This document shows positions 52,501-61,695 of a DNA stretch of 64,000 nucleotides, in pieces. A program made the translations under genes and the position numbers. Source of the stretch: Arcicella rosea (GTDB lineage: Bacteria > Bacteroidota > Bacteroidia > Cytophagales > Spirosomataceae); contig NZ_JBEUMS010000002.1 in assembly GCF_040543805.1 (NCBI RefSeq), forward strand, positions 310,001-374,000. Reading direction: 5' to 3'. The stretch's first letter is position 1. Each line of letters opens with the position of its first letter. The notes beneath the pieces are model-generated. The model saw nothing but the letters and a program-made list of their open reading frames with translations. It was not told the DNA's origin and did no database searches.

Positions 52501-53880
52501 ATGGATAATGTAGAAATACTCTCTCGGATTCAGTTCGCTTTTACCATTGCTTTTCATTATATCTATCCGCCATTAAGTATTGGTCTTGCCTTAGTGATGG
52601 TCTGCATGGAAGGTCTCTATTTAAAAACAGGCGACAAAGTTTATGAACAATTAACACGTTTTTGGATTAAGATTTTCGCTCTAATTTTCGGCATTGGTGT
52701 CGCCACGGGTATCGTAATGGAATTTGAATTTGGTACAAACTGGGCTTCTTACTCTCGTTATGTTGGTGATATTTTTGGTTCCGCTTTAGCGGCAGAAGGT
52801 ATTTTCGCTTTCGCCTTAGAATCTGGATTTTTAGGAATTTTGATTTTCGGTTGGAATAGAGTAAGTCCGAAAGTACACTTTTTTGCAACCATTATGGTTA
52901 CGATTGGTTCAATGTTTTCAGCCGTTTGGATTGTGGTCGCTAACTCTTGGCAACAAACACCAGCGGGTTATCACATCGTTGGCGAAGGCTTAAAAGCAAG
53001 AGCTGAAATTACAGATTTCTGGGCAATGGTTTTCAATCCTTCTTCTGTGGACAGATTGTCACACGTTTGGATTGGCTCATTTTTGGCAGGTTCTTTTTTG
53101 GTTCTGAGTGTTCACGCTTATTATTTGTATAAAGAACGCCATGTAGCACTTTCTCGCAAAGCTTTTAAAATCGCCTTGACGGTCGCAACAATTTCTTCAT
53201 TAGCACAATTATTTACGGGGCATCATTCAGCAGATGGGGTAGCCAAAAATCAACCTGCCAAATTAGCGGCTTTTGAAGGACATTATGATAGTTCAGCCGT
53301 GGCAGATATGTATTTATTGGGTTTTGTTGATACAAAAAAGGAAGAAGTAACAGGCTTGAAAATTCCGAAAGGCTTAACTTTTTTACTTCACCAAGATTTT
53401 ACTACTCCAGTAAAAGGACTCAGAGCCTTCCGAAAAGAAGACCGACCAACAGCCGTAAATTTTGTTTTTCAGACTTATCATTTGATGGTGGCAATCGGTA
53501 TGGCGTTAATTGGGCTTACTTTGTTGGCTTCTTTTTTATGGTACAAAGGGACTTTGTTTAATCAAAAATGGCTGTTTAGAATTTTCTCATTCTCGGTTTT
53601 ATTGCCGCAATTGGCGAATCAATTAGGTTGGTACTCTGCCGAGGTCGGGCGACAACCGTGGGTAGTTTATGGCTTATTGAGAACTTCAGATGCACTTTCT
53701 AAATCTGTAAAGGCAAATCAAGTTTGGTTTTCACTCATCATGTTTACTGTAATTTATGTGTTACTCTTTATTTTGTTTATTTACTTACTCAACAAAAAGA
53801 TAAAACATGGTCCAAGCGACCACCATGAAAAAGATGAAATTATAGATTCGTCAAAACGGAATAATCCAATTTTAGACTAA
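52501..53880 (+). CDS. cydA: Cytochrome bd ubiquinol oxidase subunit I
   Basis: The 459-residue membrane protein oxidises quinol and reduces oxygen to water with high oxygen affinity. The heme b595 ligand H19 lies in TIAFHYIYPPLSIG. H188 (RLSHVW) and M329 (YHLMVAIG) fit the heme b558 ligands. The quinol-site motif GRQPW is at 383-387. The Q loop is short, as in the non-E. coli type. cydB follows 37 bp downstream. Confidence 0.97.
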   Translation: MDNVEILSRIQFAFTIAFHYIYPPLSIGLALVMVCMEGLYLKTGDKVYEQLTRFWIKIFALIFGIGVATGIVMEFEFGTNWASYSRYVGDIFGSALAAEGIFAFALESGFLGILIFGWNRVSPKVHFFATIMVTIGSMFSAVWIVVANSWQQTPAGYHIVGEGLKARAEITDFWAMVFNPSSVDRLSHVWIGSFLAGSFLVLSVHAYYLYKERHVALSRKAFKIALTVATISSLAQLFTGHHSADGVAKNQPAKLAAFEGHYDSSAVADMYLLGFVDTKKEEVTGLKIPKGLTFLLHQDFTTPVKGLRAFRKEDRPTAVNFVFQTYHLMVAIGMALIGLTLLASFLWYKGTLFNQKWLFRIFSFSVLLPQLANQLGWYSAEVGRQPWVVYGLLRTSDALSKSVKANQVWFSLIMFTVIYVLLFILFIYLLNKKIKHGPSDHHEKDEIIDSSKRNNPILD

Positions 53881-53917
53881 CCTCTCTTAAACCTTCAACT
53901 CATAAACTCAGAAGCTT

Positions 53918-54952
53918 ATGGCTACTTTTTTAGGAATAGATTTGCCCACATGGTGGTTTGCCGTTATCGGAGCGGTTTTTACAGGCTATGCCATTTTAGA
54001 TGGTTTCGATTTAGGAGCAGGTGCCATTCATTTACTTTTCAAAAAAGAAGAAAGCAGAAGAATCGCCCTCAATGCCATTGGACCGGTTTGGGATGGCAAC
54101 GAAGTATGGTTGGTAATTGGTGGGGGAGCATTATTTGCGGGTTTTCCAGAAGTATATGCAACGTTACTGTCTGCTTTTTACATTCCCTTTATGTTGTTTT
54201 TGATGGTACTGATTTTGCGTGCCATTGCCATAGAATTTAGAAGTAAAGAAACCATGCTTTGGTGGCGACAACTATGGGATATTATTTATTCGATTTCAAG
54301 TATGATGATTGCTTTTCTATTGGGCGTTGTATTGGGAAACTTGATTCAAGGCATTCCGATTGATGAGAATTTTGAATATCAAGGAGATTTTGTACAATTG
54401 TTAAATCCTTATGCCTTACTGACGGGTTTAACTACTTTAGCATCTTGCACGATGCACGGTTCAATATATTTAGTAATGAAAACCGAAAAAAGACTTTATA
54501 CCAAATTATCTATTATGGTAAGTGATACCAGTCGCTTTTTTGTGGTTTGTTATATCTTGCAAACAATGGTAACATTGGTATATTTTCCTAGTATGTCAGC
54601 TACATTCAAAGCACATCCTACGCTTTTTGCTGTGCCTTTGATTACAGTTTTGATTATCATCAACACCAGAATATTATTAGAAAAAGGGAAATATATGTTG
54701 GCGTTTATGTCTTCTGCCTTTACGATGGCATCACTTTTAGTCACGGTAGCGATGAACTTATTTCCAAAAATCATCCATTCAACCATCAATCCTGCTTACT
54801 CAATTACCATTTATAATGGAGCTTCTTCTGAAAAATCATTGTCGATTATTTTGCTCTTTGCCGCAATTGGCGTACCGATTGTAGCCACTTATACTTTCTT
54901 TGTATTCTGGACATTTAAAGGAAAAGTAAAGTTGGATGAGAGTTCTTATTAG
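53918..54952 (+). CDS. cydB: Cytochrome bd ubiquinol oxidase subunit II
   Basis: The 344-residue membrane protein carries the N-terminal TWWFAVIGAVFTGYAILDGFDLGAG signature of CydB, with WDGNEVWLVIGGGALFAGFP following, and about eight membrane segments. It forms a heterodimer with CydA. No small CydX-like frame was noticed behind it. Confidence 0.97.
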   Translation: MATFLGIDLPTWWFAVIGAVFTGYAILDGFDLGAGAIHLLFKKEESRRIALNAIGPVWDGNEVWLVIGGGALFAGFPEVYATLLSAFYIPFMLFLMVLILRAIAIEFRSKETMLWWRQLWDIIYSISSMMIAFLLGVVLGNLIQGIPIDENFEYQGDFVQLLNPYALLTGLTTLASCTMHGSIYLVMKTEKRLYTKLSIMVSDTSRFFVVCYILQTMVTLVYFPSMSATFKAHPTLFAVPLITVLIIINTRILLEKGKYMLAFMSSAFTMASLLVTVAMNLFPKIIHSTINPAYSITIYNGASSEKSLSIILLFAAIGVPIVATYTFFVFWTFKGKVKLDESSY

Positions 54953-55022
54953 GATTTAGTGAGTTGTGAATTAGTGATTGCGTGAATTTTTTTAAATTAA
55001 TAAGACAAATAAAGTTTTCAAA

Positions 55023-55617
55023 GTAGCGGCAAACCCTTGCGGTTGCCATTCCACAGGCAAAATATAATTAGGGAGCTTAATCGCTAAAAGTATAAAGACT
55101 TAACACACATAATATGAAAAGGTTTTTGACAATACTAATTCTAATATTTGGGGTTTCTATTTGTAAAGGACAGTCCATCAGTAAGAACGACAGTCTTTTA
55201 GTAATGAGATCATTAAATAACGTTTTCAAAAACTTTAAAAACCCAGACTTTGTAGAATTCCAAAAAATATCTACAAAAGTAATCTATTGCATTATATGCG
55301 AAGATTCCAAAAACTCAAAACTTGGGATTTATAACCTAAAGAGAAATGATTTTTTCAATAAACATCTAAAAGCTATCAAGAACTCCGAAAGTTGGAAAAG
55401 AGCTTCAAAGTCTAAAGAAATAATACTCTATAAACAAAATAGTAGGCGTGCAGACGTAATTGCTTTTTTAACAACATGGAAAGCCAATGAGTTTGCTCCT
55501 GGACATGAAGGAGCGCAACTTGGTATTTACTTTATAAAGGAAAATGGGATATTTAAGTTTTCCGGTTTAGAAACTATACCATAAAGAAAACGGCAACCGC
55601 AAGAGTTGCCGCTACAC
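55023..55617. repeat. Inverted GCGGCAA/TTGCCGC repeats flanking a small gene
   Basis: The left arm (55023-55047) and the right arm (55594-55617) are reverse complements over about 24 nt with one inserted base. Each arm is itself a hairpin (GGCAA...TTGCC). The pair brackets the whole gene at 55114-55584, with 546 nt between. Just upstream, 54958-54985 repeats the words of the perfect inverted repeat at 2084-2245. Confidence 0.75.
55114..55584 (+). CDS. Exported hypothetical protein, 156 residues
   Basis: The product has a signal peptide (MKRFLTILILIFGVSICKGQ). The mature part is lysine-rich and mixed alpha/beta, with YCIICEDS near residue 57, FLTTWKANEFAPGHEGAQLGIYFIKENG near residues 118-145. 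I do not recognise the family. The gene is bracketed by inverted repeats, and its codon use looks more AT-rich than that of its neighbours, which suggests recent arrival; this is by eye only. Confidence 0.7.
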   Translation: MKRFLTILILIFGVSICKGQSISKNDSLLVMRSLNNVFKNFKNPDFVEFQKISTKVIYCIICEDSKNSKLGIYNLKRNDFFNKHLKAIKNSESWKRASKSKEIILYKQNSRRADVIAFLTTWKANEFAPGHEGAQLGIYFIKENGIFKFSGLETIP

Positions 55618-55671
55618 GATATTTTAGACGAGGACAACTCCTCACTCCGCATTCAAAACTCAAAACTTCTC

Positions 55672-56625
55672 TCACTTCGCCATTTCTCGAATTTGTACTT
55701 CTAAGGCTTCGGCTTTGCTTTGTGCTTCTTCCAAAGGTAAACCTTTATTCATTTCTGGACGTGAATGTCCGATATTCGTTAGCCAAGCGTCTTTTAAAAT
55801 ATTTTGTCTTTCAGTAATCAGTTTTAAAAAAGCATCGGGTTTTTCAATATTGCCAAGTGTTGCTTGAACCGTTCCTGCCTTGATGATTTCTTTTGCTCCT
55901 AAGTACATCAAAATACTTTTTGCCATAATCCAATGCCCTGCTTCGGCTGGGTGAATGCCATCATTTGCCAAAGCAAAAGAAGTTTCAATGCCTAATCTTT
56001 GGTCTAATCTACGATGTGCATCCAGTACTCTTTGCATCGGATAATGCACATCTATTACTTCCCATTTCTCTTTTTTGGCTTGTTCTATCAACCAATTTGA
56101 ATATACATCTAAGACATCGGCATAGCCAATTTTCTTGCCTTTTACTTCATCATAAATGGGTGGCGTCAGGTGGATAATTTTTGCTCCAGAAGCCACTACT
56201 TTGTCGTGCAACCATTGAATGCCATCTTTAAATTTCTGAAAACGAACTAAATCTAAAGGCAAATAAATGCCGTCGTTCATGCCATAAGAGGCAAAAACCA
56301 AATCGGGTTTTATTTTTGCTAATACTCTTGACAGGCGTTCGTGCAAATCTGGTCGGGGAAATCTTCCTTCGGCATGACCATCTTCCGACAATCCCGAAAC
56401 GGTTTCACTGGGCAAACCAACATTGATAAATTCAATCTTTTGATTGGGAAAATGTGCGATACAATACGCCTCAATATCATTTACATAATTGCCTGCATAA
56501 GTAATGCTATTGCCCAGAAATAATACTTTTTTTACCTCTGGTTTAAACAATGGCTGTGGTGCTACTTGTGCAAATGCGATTGATGCTACTAAAATAAGGA
56601 ATAGAGAAAAAATACTTTTTTTCAT
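55672..56625 (-). CDS. Exported SGNH/GDSL-family esterase
   Basis: The 317-residue product has a signal peptide ending near residue 19 (ASIAFAQ). Catalytic blocks are present: VLFLGNSITYAGNY with the nucleophile serine (block I, residues 34-47), SYGMNDGIY (block III) and DGIHPAEAGH with the catalytic Asp and His (block V). The family removes acetyl or other acyl groups from glycans. It starts 12 bp after the rhamnosidase gene, so the pair probably deacylates and cleaves a rhamnose-rich glycan such as pectin side chains. Confidence 0.9.
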   Translation of the reverse strand: MKKSIFSLFLILVASIAFAQVAPQPLFKPEVKKVLFLGNSITYAGNYVNDIEAYCIAHFPNQKIEFINVGLPSETVSGLSEDGHAEGRFPRPDLHERLSRVLAKIKPDLVFASYGMNDGIYLPLDLVRFQKFKDGIQWLHDKVVASGAKIIHLTPPIYDEVKGKKIGYADVLDVYSNWLIEQAKKEKWEVIDVHYPMQRVLDAHRRLDQRLGIETSFALANDGIHPAEAGHWIMAKSILMYLGAKEIIKAGTVQATLGNIEKPDAFLKLITERQNILKDAWLTNIGHSRPEMNKGLPLEEAQSKAEALEVQIREMAK

Positions 56626-56637
56626 GTTTTGGTTAAT

Positions 56638-59343
56638 TTACTGAATCTCGAACTGATACGTTCCTGCTGATAATGGGTTAATTTTTAATTGTTTATGCGT
56701 AATGGAAATACTTTTTTCTACTACCGAATACTGCTTTTGAATATGTTGATGGTTTGTTACGTTCAGCAAAACCGTTGCCGTTGCATTGGCAGGAATGGTG
56801 ATAATATAGACAATCTTCTCTCCTACCCTTTTCCATGAAGAAATAATTTTACCTTGCGGACTATCATGCGATGCTTCAAAAGCGTTTAAGCTTTCTACAA
56901 AATTAGGTTCTAAAATGATATTTTTAAAACCTGCCTGCGAAGCGTCTGGTTTGATACCCCCGATGCCTTTGTACAACCAAGCCCCAATTTCACCAAACAT
57001 GATATGGTTCATTGAAATATCACTTTTAGCATCAATCGGCCAGTTTTCAAAGAGTGAAGTTGCCCCGTTGGCAATCCACCAGCCCCAAGAAGGAAAGCTT
57101 TCTTGCGAAGCTATTTTATAAGCTACATCAGCATAACCATTTTCACTTAAAGCATTCAAAATAGCTTTTGTACCCAATAAACCTACATCTAAATGATTGT
57201 TATCAGCTTCTACTCGCTTGGCTAAGTTTTCAGCAACTTTGGCTTTTAGTTCGTCTGGCACTAAACCCCAACACAGCGGAACGCTTAATTCTGTCTGGAA
57301 TCCGCTTCCGTAAATGCCTGTTGATTTATTGAGGTACTTGTTGTTGAAAGCTGTTTTTATCTTTGTTGCTAAAGCTGAGTAATATTCATAATCGGCGGTT
57401 TTGCCAAATAATTTGGCGGTTTTTGCCAAGATGCTGGCATCTACAAAATAGTAAGCTGAAGAAGTTAATTCAACAGGCGATTTTGATTTAACAGGCACCC
57501 AATCACCCAAGCCCCAAGTCGTTAATCCGTTTGGACTAATGGATTCTATATGATTGACATAGCGTTTGAGGTTCTCGTAATTGTCTGCCAAAATCTTAGT
57601 ATCGCCATAAAACAAATAGATATTCCAAGGAATGATGGCGATGGTACTTGTCCAGTCTGGACCATTGCCCCATTCATAACCCCAACCGTCGGTAGGAATA
57701 ATAGAAGGCAAAACACCATTCGCTTGTTGTTCGTCTCGGTGGTCGGCGAGCCATTTTTCGTAAATCGTAATCCCGTCAAAATTATATAAACCCGTTTCGC
57801 TGGCAATATGGGCATCGCCCGTCCAACCGTTTTTCTCTCTTTGCGGACAGTCGGTCGGATAACCAAATAGATTCGACAAGTAAGAAACATTCGTAGCCGC
57901 CCAGATTTTATTAATGGTCGGGTTTGAAGTATTCACATTCCCAGCCACAGGTACATCGCTGTGCATAAAATAGCCCGAAAGACTTTCCTTCGTCAATTGA
58001 ATCGCTTGCGAACTCGTCACTTCTACATATTGAAAGCCCTTATAATTAAAATGTGGTATAAAACTTTCTTCGCCTTTTCCCGAAAGTATAATGATGTCCG
58101 TTTGGAAAGGGTCTTTATCATCTGTCGGGCGATAATGTACATCAATATTTGATAAATCCGCTCTTCCGTTCGGGTATAATCTTTCAGCGTGTTTCAAACG
58201 TAACACAGTACCAGCTTTGCCCGAAACTTTAATTTTACTTACGCCCGAAATGTTTCTGCCCAAATCAAAAACGAAAGTACTATCATTGATTTTATTCAAA
58301 CTTTTACTCGGAATTTCTTCTACATTTCTAATCGGATGCAAAGCCTGAGCGACGATATTGTTGGAAGGTGCAGTTCTGAAAATTACTTCTTTCCAATGTT
58401 TATCATCAAAATTGGCTTTGTTCCAATCGACTTGCTCCAGTCGGGAATCATAATGTTCTGCCGTATAAATACTGTTAAAAATAATCGGACTCAATGCCGT
58501 TTTCCAATCCTTGCCTGTGGCAATTACTTCACTTGTGCCATCGGCATATTTCACCCGAATATCCATGCAAAAAGTGGGACGGCCACGCCAAGGTGCTTCG
58601 TGAAAATACCAAACGGCTGTCGATTGATGATTGTACCAACCATTGCCCAAGAGTACACCAATGGCATTTTTGCCGGTTTGTAATTGCTTCGTCACATCGT
58701 GCGTCACATACAAAGTACGTCTATCAAAACGAGTGTACATCGGGTCGAGGCGGTGATTACTGATTTTTTCACCATTGATATACAATTCATACAAACCAGC
58801 CACAGCAATATAGGCACGTGCCGAAACGATTTTTTTGTTACTCTGAAAACTCTTTCTAAAATAAGGAGCAGGCTTGGTATTTACCTCCCTTGAATCGCTA
58901 ATCCAAGCACCTTGCCAATTGCTCATGTTCATCATGCCCGTTTCAAAAGTGGCAATGTCAGAAGTCGTCGTTTGTCCATCTTTATCCCAAATCTTTACAC
59001 GCCAAAAGTATTTAGTAAAAGCCTGCAAAGCCTTACCTTGATAGCTCACTAAGGTCTGACTCGTATTTTTTTGACCCGTATTCCACTCATTCGCTACTCC
59101 TTTGCTCAAAGCCAAAGAATCGGTACTGACTAAAACCTGATACGCCTTTTGTTTTGCCCCTTGTCGGGCATCTGCCAACTGCCAAGTAAAGCGTGGCGAA
59201 GGTGCATCTATTCCCAAAGGATTGACCAGATACTCACACTGCAAAGCCCTGAGTTGGCAAGGCGTATTGCCCAAAATACCTTGACCAAGCAATAAAAAAG
59301 CAGATAAAATACAAAGACGCATTGAAGAAAATGGAAGGTTCAT
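56638..59343 (-). CDS. Exported alpha-L-rhamnosidase, GH78 family
   Basis: The 901-residue product has a signal peptide (ends near residue 25). An N-terminal fibronectin-like domain (LRALQCEYLVNPLGIDAPSPRFTW) and a beta-sandwich of about residues 145-340 precede the (alpha/alpha)6 barrel. The catalytic region CPQREKNGWTGDA lies at 499-511, followed by ASETGLYNFD. A C-terminal beta domain ends the protein. It removes terminal alpha-L-rhamnose. It forms an operon with the SGNH esterase. The first residues overlap with a second possible ATG at residue 8. Confidence 0.94.
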   Translation of the reverse strand: MNLPFSSMRLCILSAFLLLGQGILGNTPCQLRALQCEYLVNPLGIDAPSPRFTWQLADARQGAKQKAYQVLVSTDSLALSKGVANEWNTGQKNTSQTLVSYQGKALQAFTKYFWRVKIWDKDGQTTTSDIATFETGMMNMSNWQGAWISDSREVNTKPAPYFRKSFQSNKKIVSARAYIAVAGLYELYINGEKISNHRLDPMYTRFDRRTLYVTHDVTKQLQTGKNAIGVLLGNGWYNHQSTAVWYFHEAPWRGRPTFCMDIRVKYADGTSEVIATGKDWKTALSPIIFNSIYTAEHYDSRLEQVDWNKANFDDKHWKEVIFRTAPSNNIVAQALHPIRNVEEIPSKSLNKINDSTFVFDLGRNISGVSKIKVSGKAGTVLRLKHAERLYPNGRADLSNIDVHYRPTDDKDPFQTDIIILSGKGEESFIPHFNYKGFQYVEVTSSQAIQLTKESLSGYFMHSDVPVAGNVNTSNPTINKIWAATNVSYLSNLFGYPTDCPQREKNGWTGDAHIASETGLYNFDGITIYEKWLADHRDEQQANGVLPSIIPTDGWGYEWGNGPDWTSTIAIIPWNIYLFYGDTKILADNYENLKRYVNHIESISPNGLTTWGLGDWVPVKSKSPVELTSSAYYFVDASILAKTAKLFGKTADYEYYSALATKIKTAFNNKYLNKSTGIYGSGFQTELSVPLCWGLVPDELKAKVAENLAKRVEADNNHLDVGLLGTKAILNALSENGYADVAYKIASQESFPSWGWWIANGATSLFENWPIDAKSDISMNHIMFGEIGAWLYKGIGGIKPDASQAGFKNIILEPNFVESLNAFEASHDSPQGKIISSWKRVGEKIVYIITIPANATATVLLNVTNHQHIQKQYSVVEKSISITHKQLKINPLSAGTYQFEIQ

Positions 59344-59423
59344 GGTTTTATATGAGTAAATCTAAATATAAGAGCGGGGAAATTACAGCGGAAAATATTA
59401 GAAGCTGTTCTCTTTTGTGGGTT

Positions 59424-59540
59424 AATTCCTTCCTGCAACGTGCAGGAAGGAATTTCAGTACATCATTTTGTTCCTGCAAGTTGCAGGAAGGAATTTCAGT
59501 CTATCATTTTGTTGCTCCGAGTTGGAGGAAGGAATTACCG
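59424..59540. repeat. 41-bp tandem repeat of palindromes (about 2.6 copies)
   Basis: Units begin at 59432, 59473 and 59514. Each contains a hairpin (CCTGCA-ACG-TGCAGG, CCTGCAA-G-TTGCAGG and a diverged CTCC-GAGTT-GGAG) followed by AAGGAATTTC. The first hairpin extends to a perfect 14-bp stem with a 3-nt loop (59424-59454). The third copy changed both sides of the stem (CCTGC/GCAGG to CTCC/GGAG), so pairing was kept. It looks like a REP-type element. Confidence 0.8.
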
Positions 59541-59644
59541 TATAATAAATTCTCAACAGAAAGGCGTTTTTTGATTTTTATGTTTAGGGTTAATGTGATA
59601 CTTTAGAGAATTATAATAAAGCTACTTTAGCTATATTGAAAAAG

Positions 59645-60568
59645 ATGAGAAACTATTTTGGCTCACAAGAAAGATATAAAAACAATAACAAAGTAATGAA
59701 TAATTTCGGTTTTGAATTTGACAAAATAATTATAATTGAATCACTCCCTGAGCATGAAAAACAAATTCGTGATGGGATACTGATGTCATCTGGTGAATAT
59801 TATACACAAACACTCTTTCCCTATTGTAGTAAAATGAGGAATGAATCATTTTCTTATGAACTGGTATCGGTTAGTTCTAGAGATGAACTACTTTATAAAT
59901 TAGATGAGATTTGTGATGAAATCAAAAAAAGTAATGAATATCCATTGATTCATTTTGAGATACATGGTACTGAAGAACAGAATGGTATTACTGTTAAGAA
60001 TGGAGATTTTGTAGATTGGACAACATTGTTAGCAAAACTGACAAATATAAATGAATTAACTGTGAATAATTTATTTGTAATTTTTGCTACTTGTTCAGGA
60101 GCATTTAATCTGAAGTATATAATGCCTCGTGAAACTGTTTTCCCATACTATGCTGCATTAGCACCAGACGATCCTGATTTCCCAGTGTTCTTAGAAGAAA
60201 GATATTCACTATTTTATTTGGATTTGCTAATAGGTGGTGATATCAAAAATGCAATCGAAAAAATTAACAAAGCTGATGGACATTCTAATATTATTTTTTC
60301 GACTTGCGAATTTTATCTCCAGCAGGCTTTTAAGCAAGAAATGGCAAAATTAAAAAATGAGGAGAGGATTGAAAGTTTATTTCAATTTCTCAAAAAAGAA
60401 AAGGGAGGAGAATATAGTGATGAAAAGTTAAAAGAACTTCTAATTAATAAAATCTCTGAACAAACTTTCGGTCTGAAAATTCTTAAAAAGCTCAAAACAA
60501 AGCATTTAATGGCTGACCATCCAAATAATTTAGGTAGGTTTAATTTTTTATCTGATATGAGTGGTTAA
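59645..60568 (+). CDS. Caspase-fold (clan CD) cysteine protease candidate
   Basis: Start choices are TTG 59636, ATG 59645 and ATG 59696; I use 59645 (307 residues). The first half has a Rossmann-like alternation, and two motifs fit the caspase/CHAT catalytic dyad: a hydrophobic strand ending in His-Gly (PLIHFEIHGT, H107 from this start) and a second strand ending in Ala-Thr-Cys-Ser-Gly (LFVIFATCSGAF, C150). The C-terminal third is helical and charged. There is no signal peptide. Such proteases serve in immunity or regulated death in bacteria. No partner gene is recognised next to it, and the family assignment rests on the two motifs. Confidence 0.55.
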   Translation: MRNYFGSQERYKNNNKVMNNFGFEFDKIIIIESLPEHEKQIRDGILMSSGEYYTQTLFPYCSKMRNESFSYELVSVSSRDELLYKLDEICDEIKKSNEYPLIHFEIHGTEEQNGITVKNGDFVDWTTLLAKLTNINELTVNNLFVIFATCSGAFNLKYIMPRETVFPYYAALAPDDPDFPVFLEERYSLFYLDLLIGGDIKNAIEKINKADGHSNIIFSTCEFYLQQAFKQEMAKLKNEERIESLFQFLKKEKGGEYSDEKLKELLINKISEQTFGLKILKKLKTKHLMADHPNNLGRFNFLSDMSG

Positions 60569-60669
60569 CTCGCAACCATAGTTTAAGTATTAAGCAAAAC
60601 ATCACTTGTACTTATCTAAAATATTTCTTTTCAAACTAAATGATTGAGGAAACAACAGCAAGAACAATA

Positions 60670-60758
60670 GTCCCGATAGGGACAATATATCGGTAGAAAA
60701 CCACAAGACCATTTCCCAAACATAGTTCCGTAGGAACGAAATATACCGTTCCTACGGA
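60670..60758. repeat. REP-like palindromes GTCCCGATAGGGAC and GTTCCGTAGGAAC
   Basis: Two related palindromes, at 60670-60683 and 60725-60737, are each followed by an AATATAYCGGT-like word. The second forms a longer hairpin with CGTTCCTACGGA at 60747-60758. This word is common as a repeat in Bacteroidota genomes, as far as I recall. It lies in the 197-bp gap between convergent genes and could also end transcription. Confidence 0.7.
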
Positions 60759-60765
60759 GGGTATA

Positions 60766-61230
60766 TTAAACATCCTTTACTTCAATACCATATTTAGGCA
60801 GTTCATGCCTTATTTCTTCGTATATTTTTAGCCATTCTTGATAGCCTTCCTCAATCTGCAATTCCGTACAACTTGCAAAGTTGGCGTGCTTACGTGTAAA
60901 TTCTAACTCTTCTTCGACTTTCATTAATAAAAGCTCTGGTGAGGGAATGAATACAGTATGCAATTGATGATTGTTTTCTTTAAGTTTATTGGATAGATAC
61001 AACATCTGTTTGATATTTTCACAGGCATAACTTACTAAAACATCAGTTGCTTTATCGTTTAATTCTTCACATAATATATCTAATATTTTTTCTGGTTTTC
61101 CTTCAAATAACTCATATCTATGTAAAATATGCTTATTGAAAAAATCTCCCATTATTATTTTTTCAATATTAGGAATATTATCAAAGTAAGGTTCAGTTGT
61201 CCTTAAACCTAATGTTATAAATACATTCAT
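60766..61230 (-). CDS. Hypothetical protein, 154 residues
   Basis: The frame is open from a TTG at 61257; ATG 61230 (MNVFITLGLRTTEPYF) is the likelier start. The product is soluble, rich in Glu, Lys and Leu, and mostly helical (YELFEGKPEKILDILCEELNDKATDVLVSYACENIKQML). No known motif is seen. The gene begins 24 bp after the truncated nucleotidyltransferase stop, in the same direction, so it might have joined the remains of that module. Confidence 0.6.
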   Translation of the reverse strand: MNVFITLGLRTTEPYFDNIPNIEKIIMGDFFNKHILHRYELFEGKPEKILDILCEELNDKATDVLVSYACENIKQMLYLSNKLKENNHQLHTVFIPSPELLLMKVEEELEFTRKHANFASCTELQIEEGYQEWLKIYEEIRHELPKYGIEVKDV

Positions 61231-61253
61231 AAATAAAAATATTAATTTATTTC

Positions 61254-61382
61254 TCAATATTGCCTTTTGTTACGCTTTACCAATTGGTGAAATGCCATTG
61301 CGTATCCTCCAACTACTAAGTACTCGACTTGGTGTTGATTCAATAGAGATATAAAATCTTCAAAGTCTGGTTCAAGTGTCAT
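61254..61382 (-). pseudogene. Truncated nucleotidyltransferase (AbiEii/DUF1814-like) remnant
   Basis: A 42-codon frame reads MTLEPDFEDFISLLNQHQVE and then YLVVGGYAMAFHQL before an unrelated tail (VKRNKRQY) and a stop. The start matches small nucleotidyltransferases, whose GGYA segment is normally followed within about 10-15 residues by the catalytic D-x-D. Here the frame ends before it, so the domain is cut off. The start codon overlaps the stop of the upstream gene by one base (TAATG). Confidence 0.65.
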
Positions 61383-61576
61383 TACTTCATTGTTTTTTGA
61401 GAAGAAATAGTTTTATCCATTCTTTGAGAGGGTTTTAGATTTTGATTCACCAGAAAGGTAACCACCGCTAAACGTTCTTGAGGAGTCTTGCTTTGCCAAA
61501 AGCTAAAATCTTCAAGAGTTTGGTTACTGTTTTTCAAATCAGTTTGGTTAAAAACCATCGCTATTTTTCTTCTCAT
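61382..61576 (-). CDS. Small partner protein of the nucleotidyltransferase module
   Basis: The 64-residue product contains FSFWQSKTPQERLAVVTFLVNQ, a segment usual for the short gene that precedes DUF1814-type nucleotidyltransferases. An internal ATG at residue 7 could also serve as start. It overlaps the truncated gene by one base. It is probably what remains of a two-gene toxin-antitoxin-like unit; whether it still works alone is unknown. Confidence 0.6.
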   Translation of the reverse strand: MRRKIAMVFNQTDLKNSNQTLEDFSFWQSKTPQERLAVVTFLVNQNLKPSQRMDKTISSQKTMK

Positions 61577-61695
61577 AATTCATTATATTTGACAAACAAA
61601 GGTACAAAATTTACCAAGCTGTTTCAATCCTTACTTACTTTTGGTTTCAAACTCAGCCTACAAGTTATTCTAAACACACATAAACAAGCATCACC

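Noticed and set aside
57546..58763. Several long frames inside the rhamnosidase gene on both strands
   Set aside because: They are shadows of a well-supported GH78 gene, with no family features of their own.
59322..59606. 94-codon plus-strand frame over the palindromic repeats
   Set aside because: It overlaps the rhamnosidase start on the other strand and its codons are dictated by the hairpin repeats.
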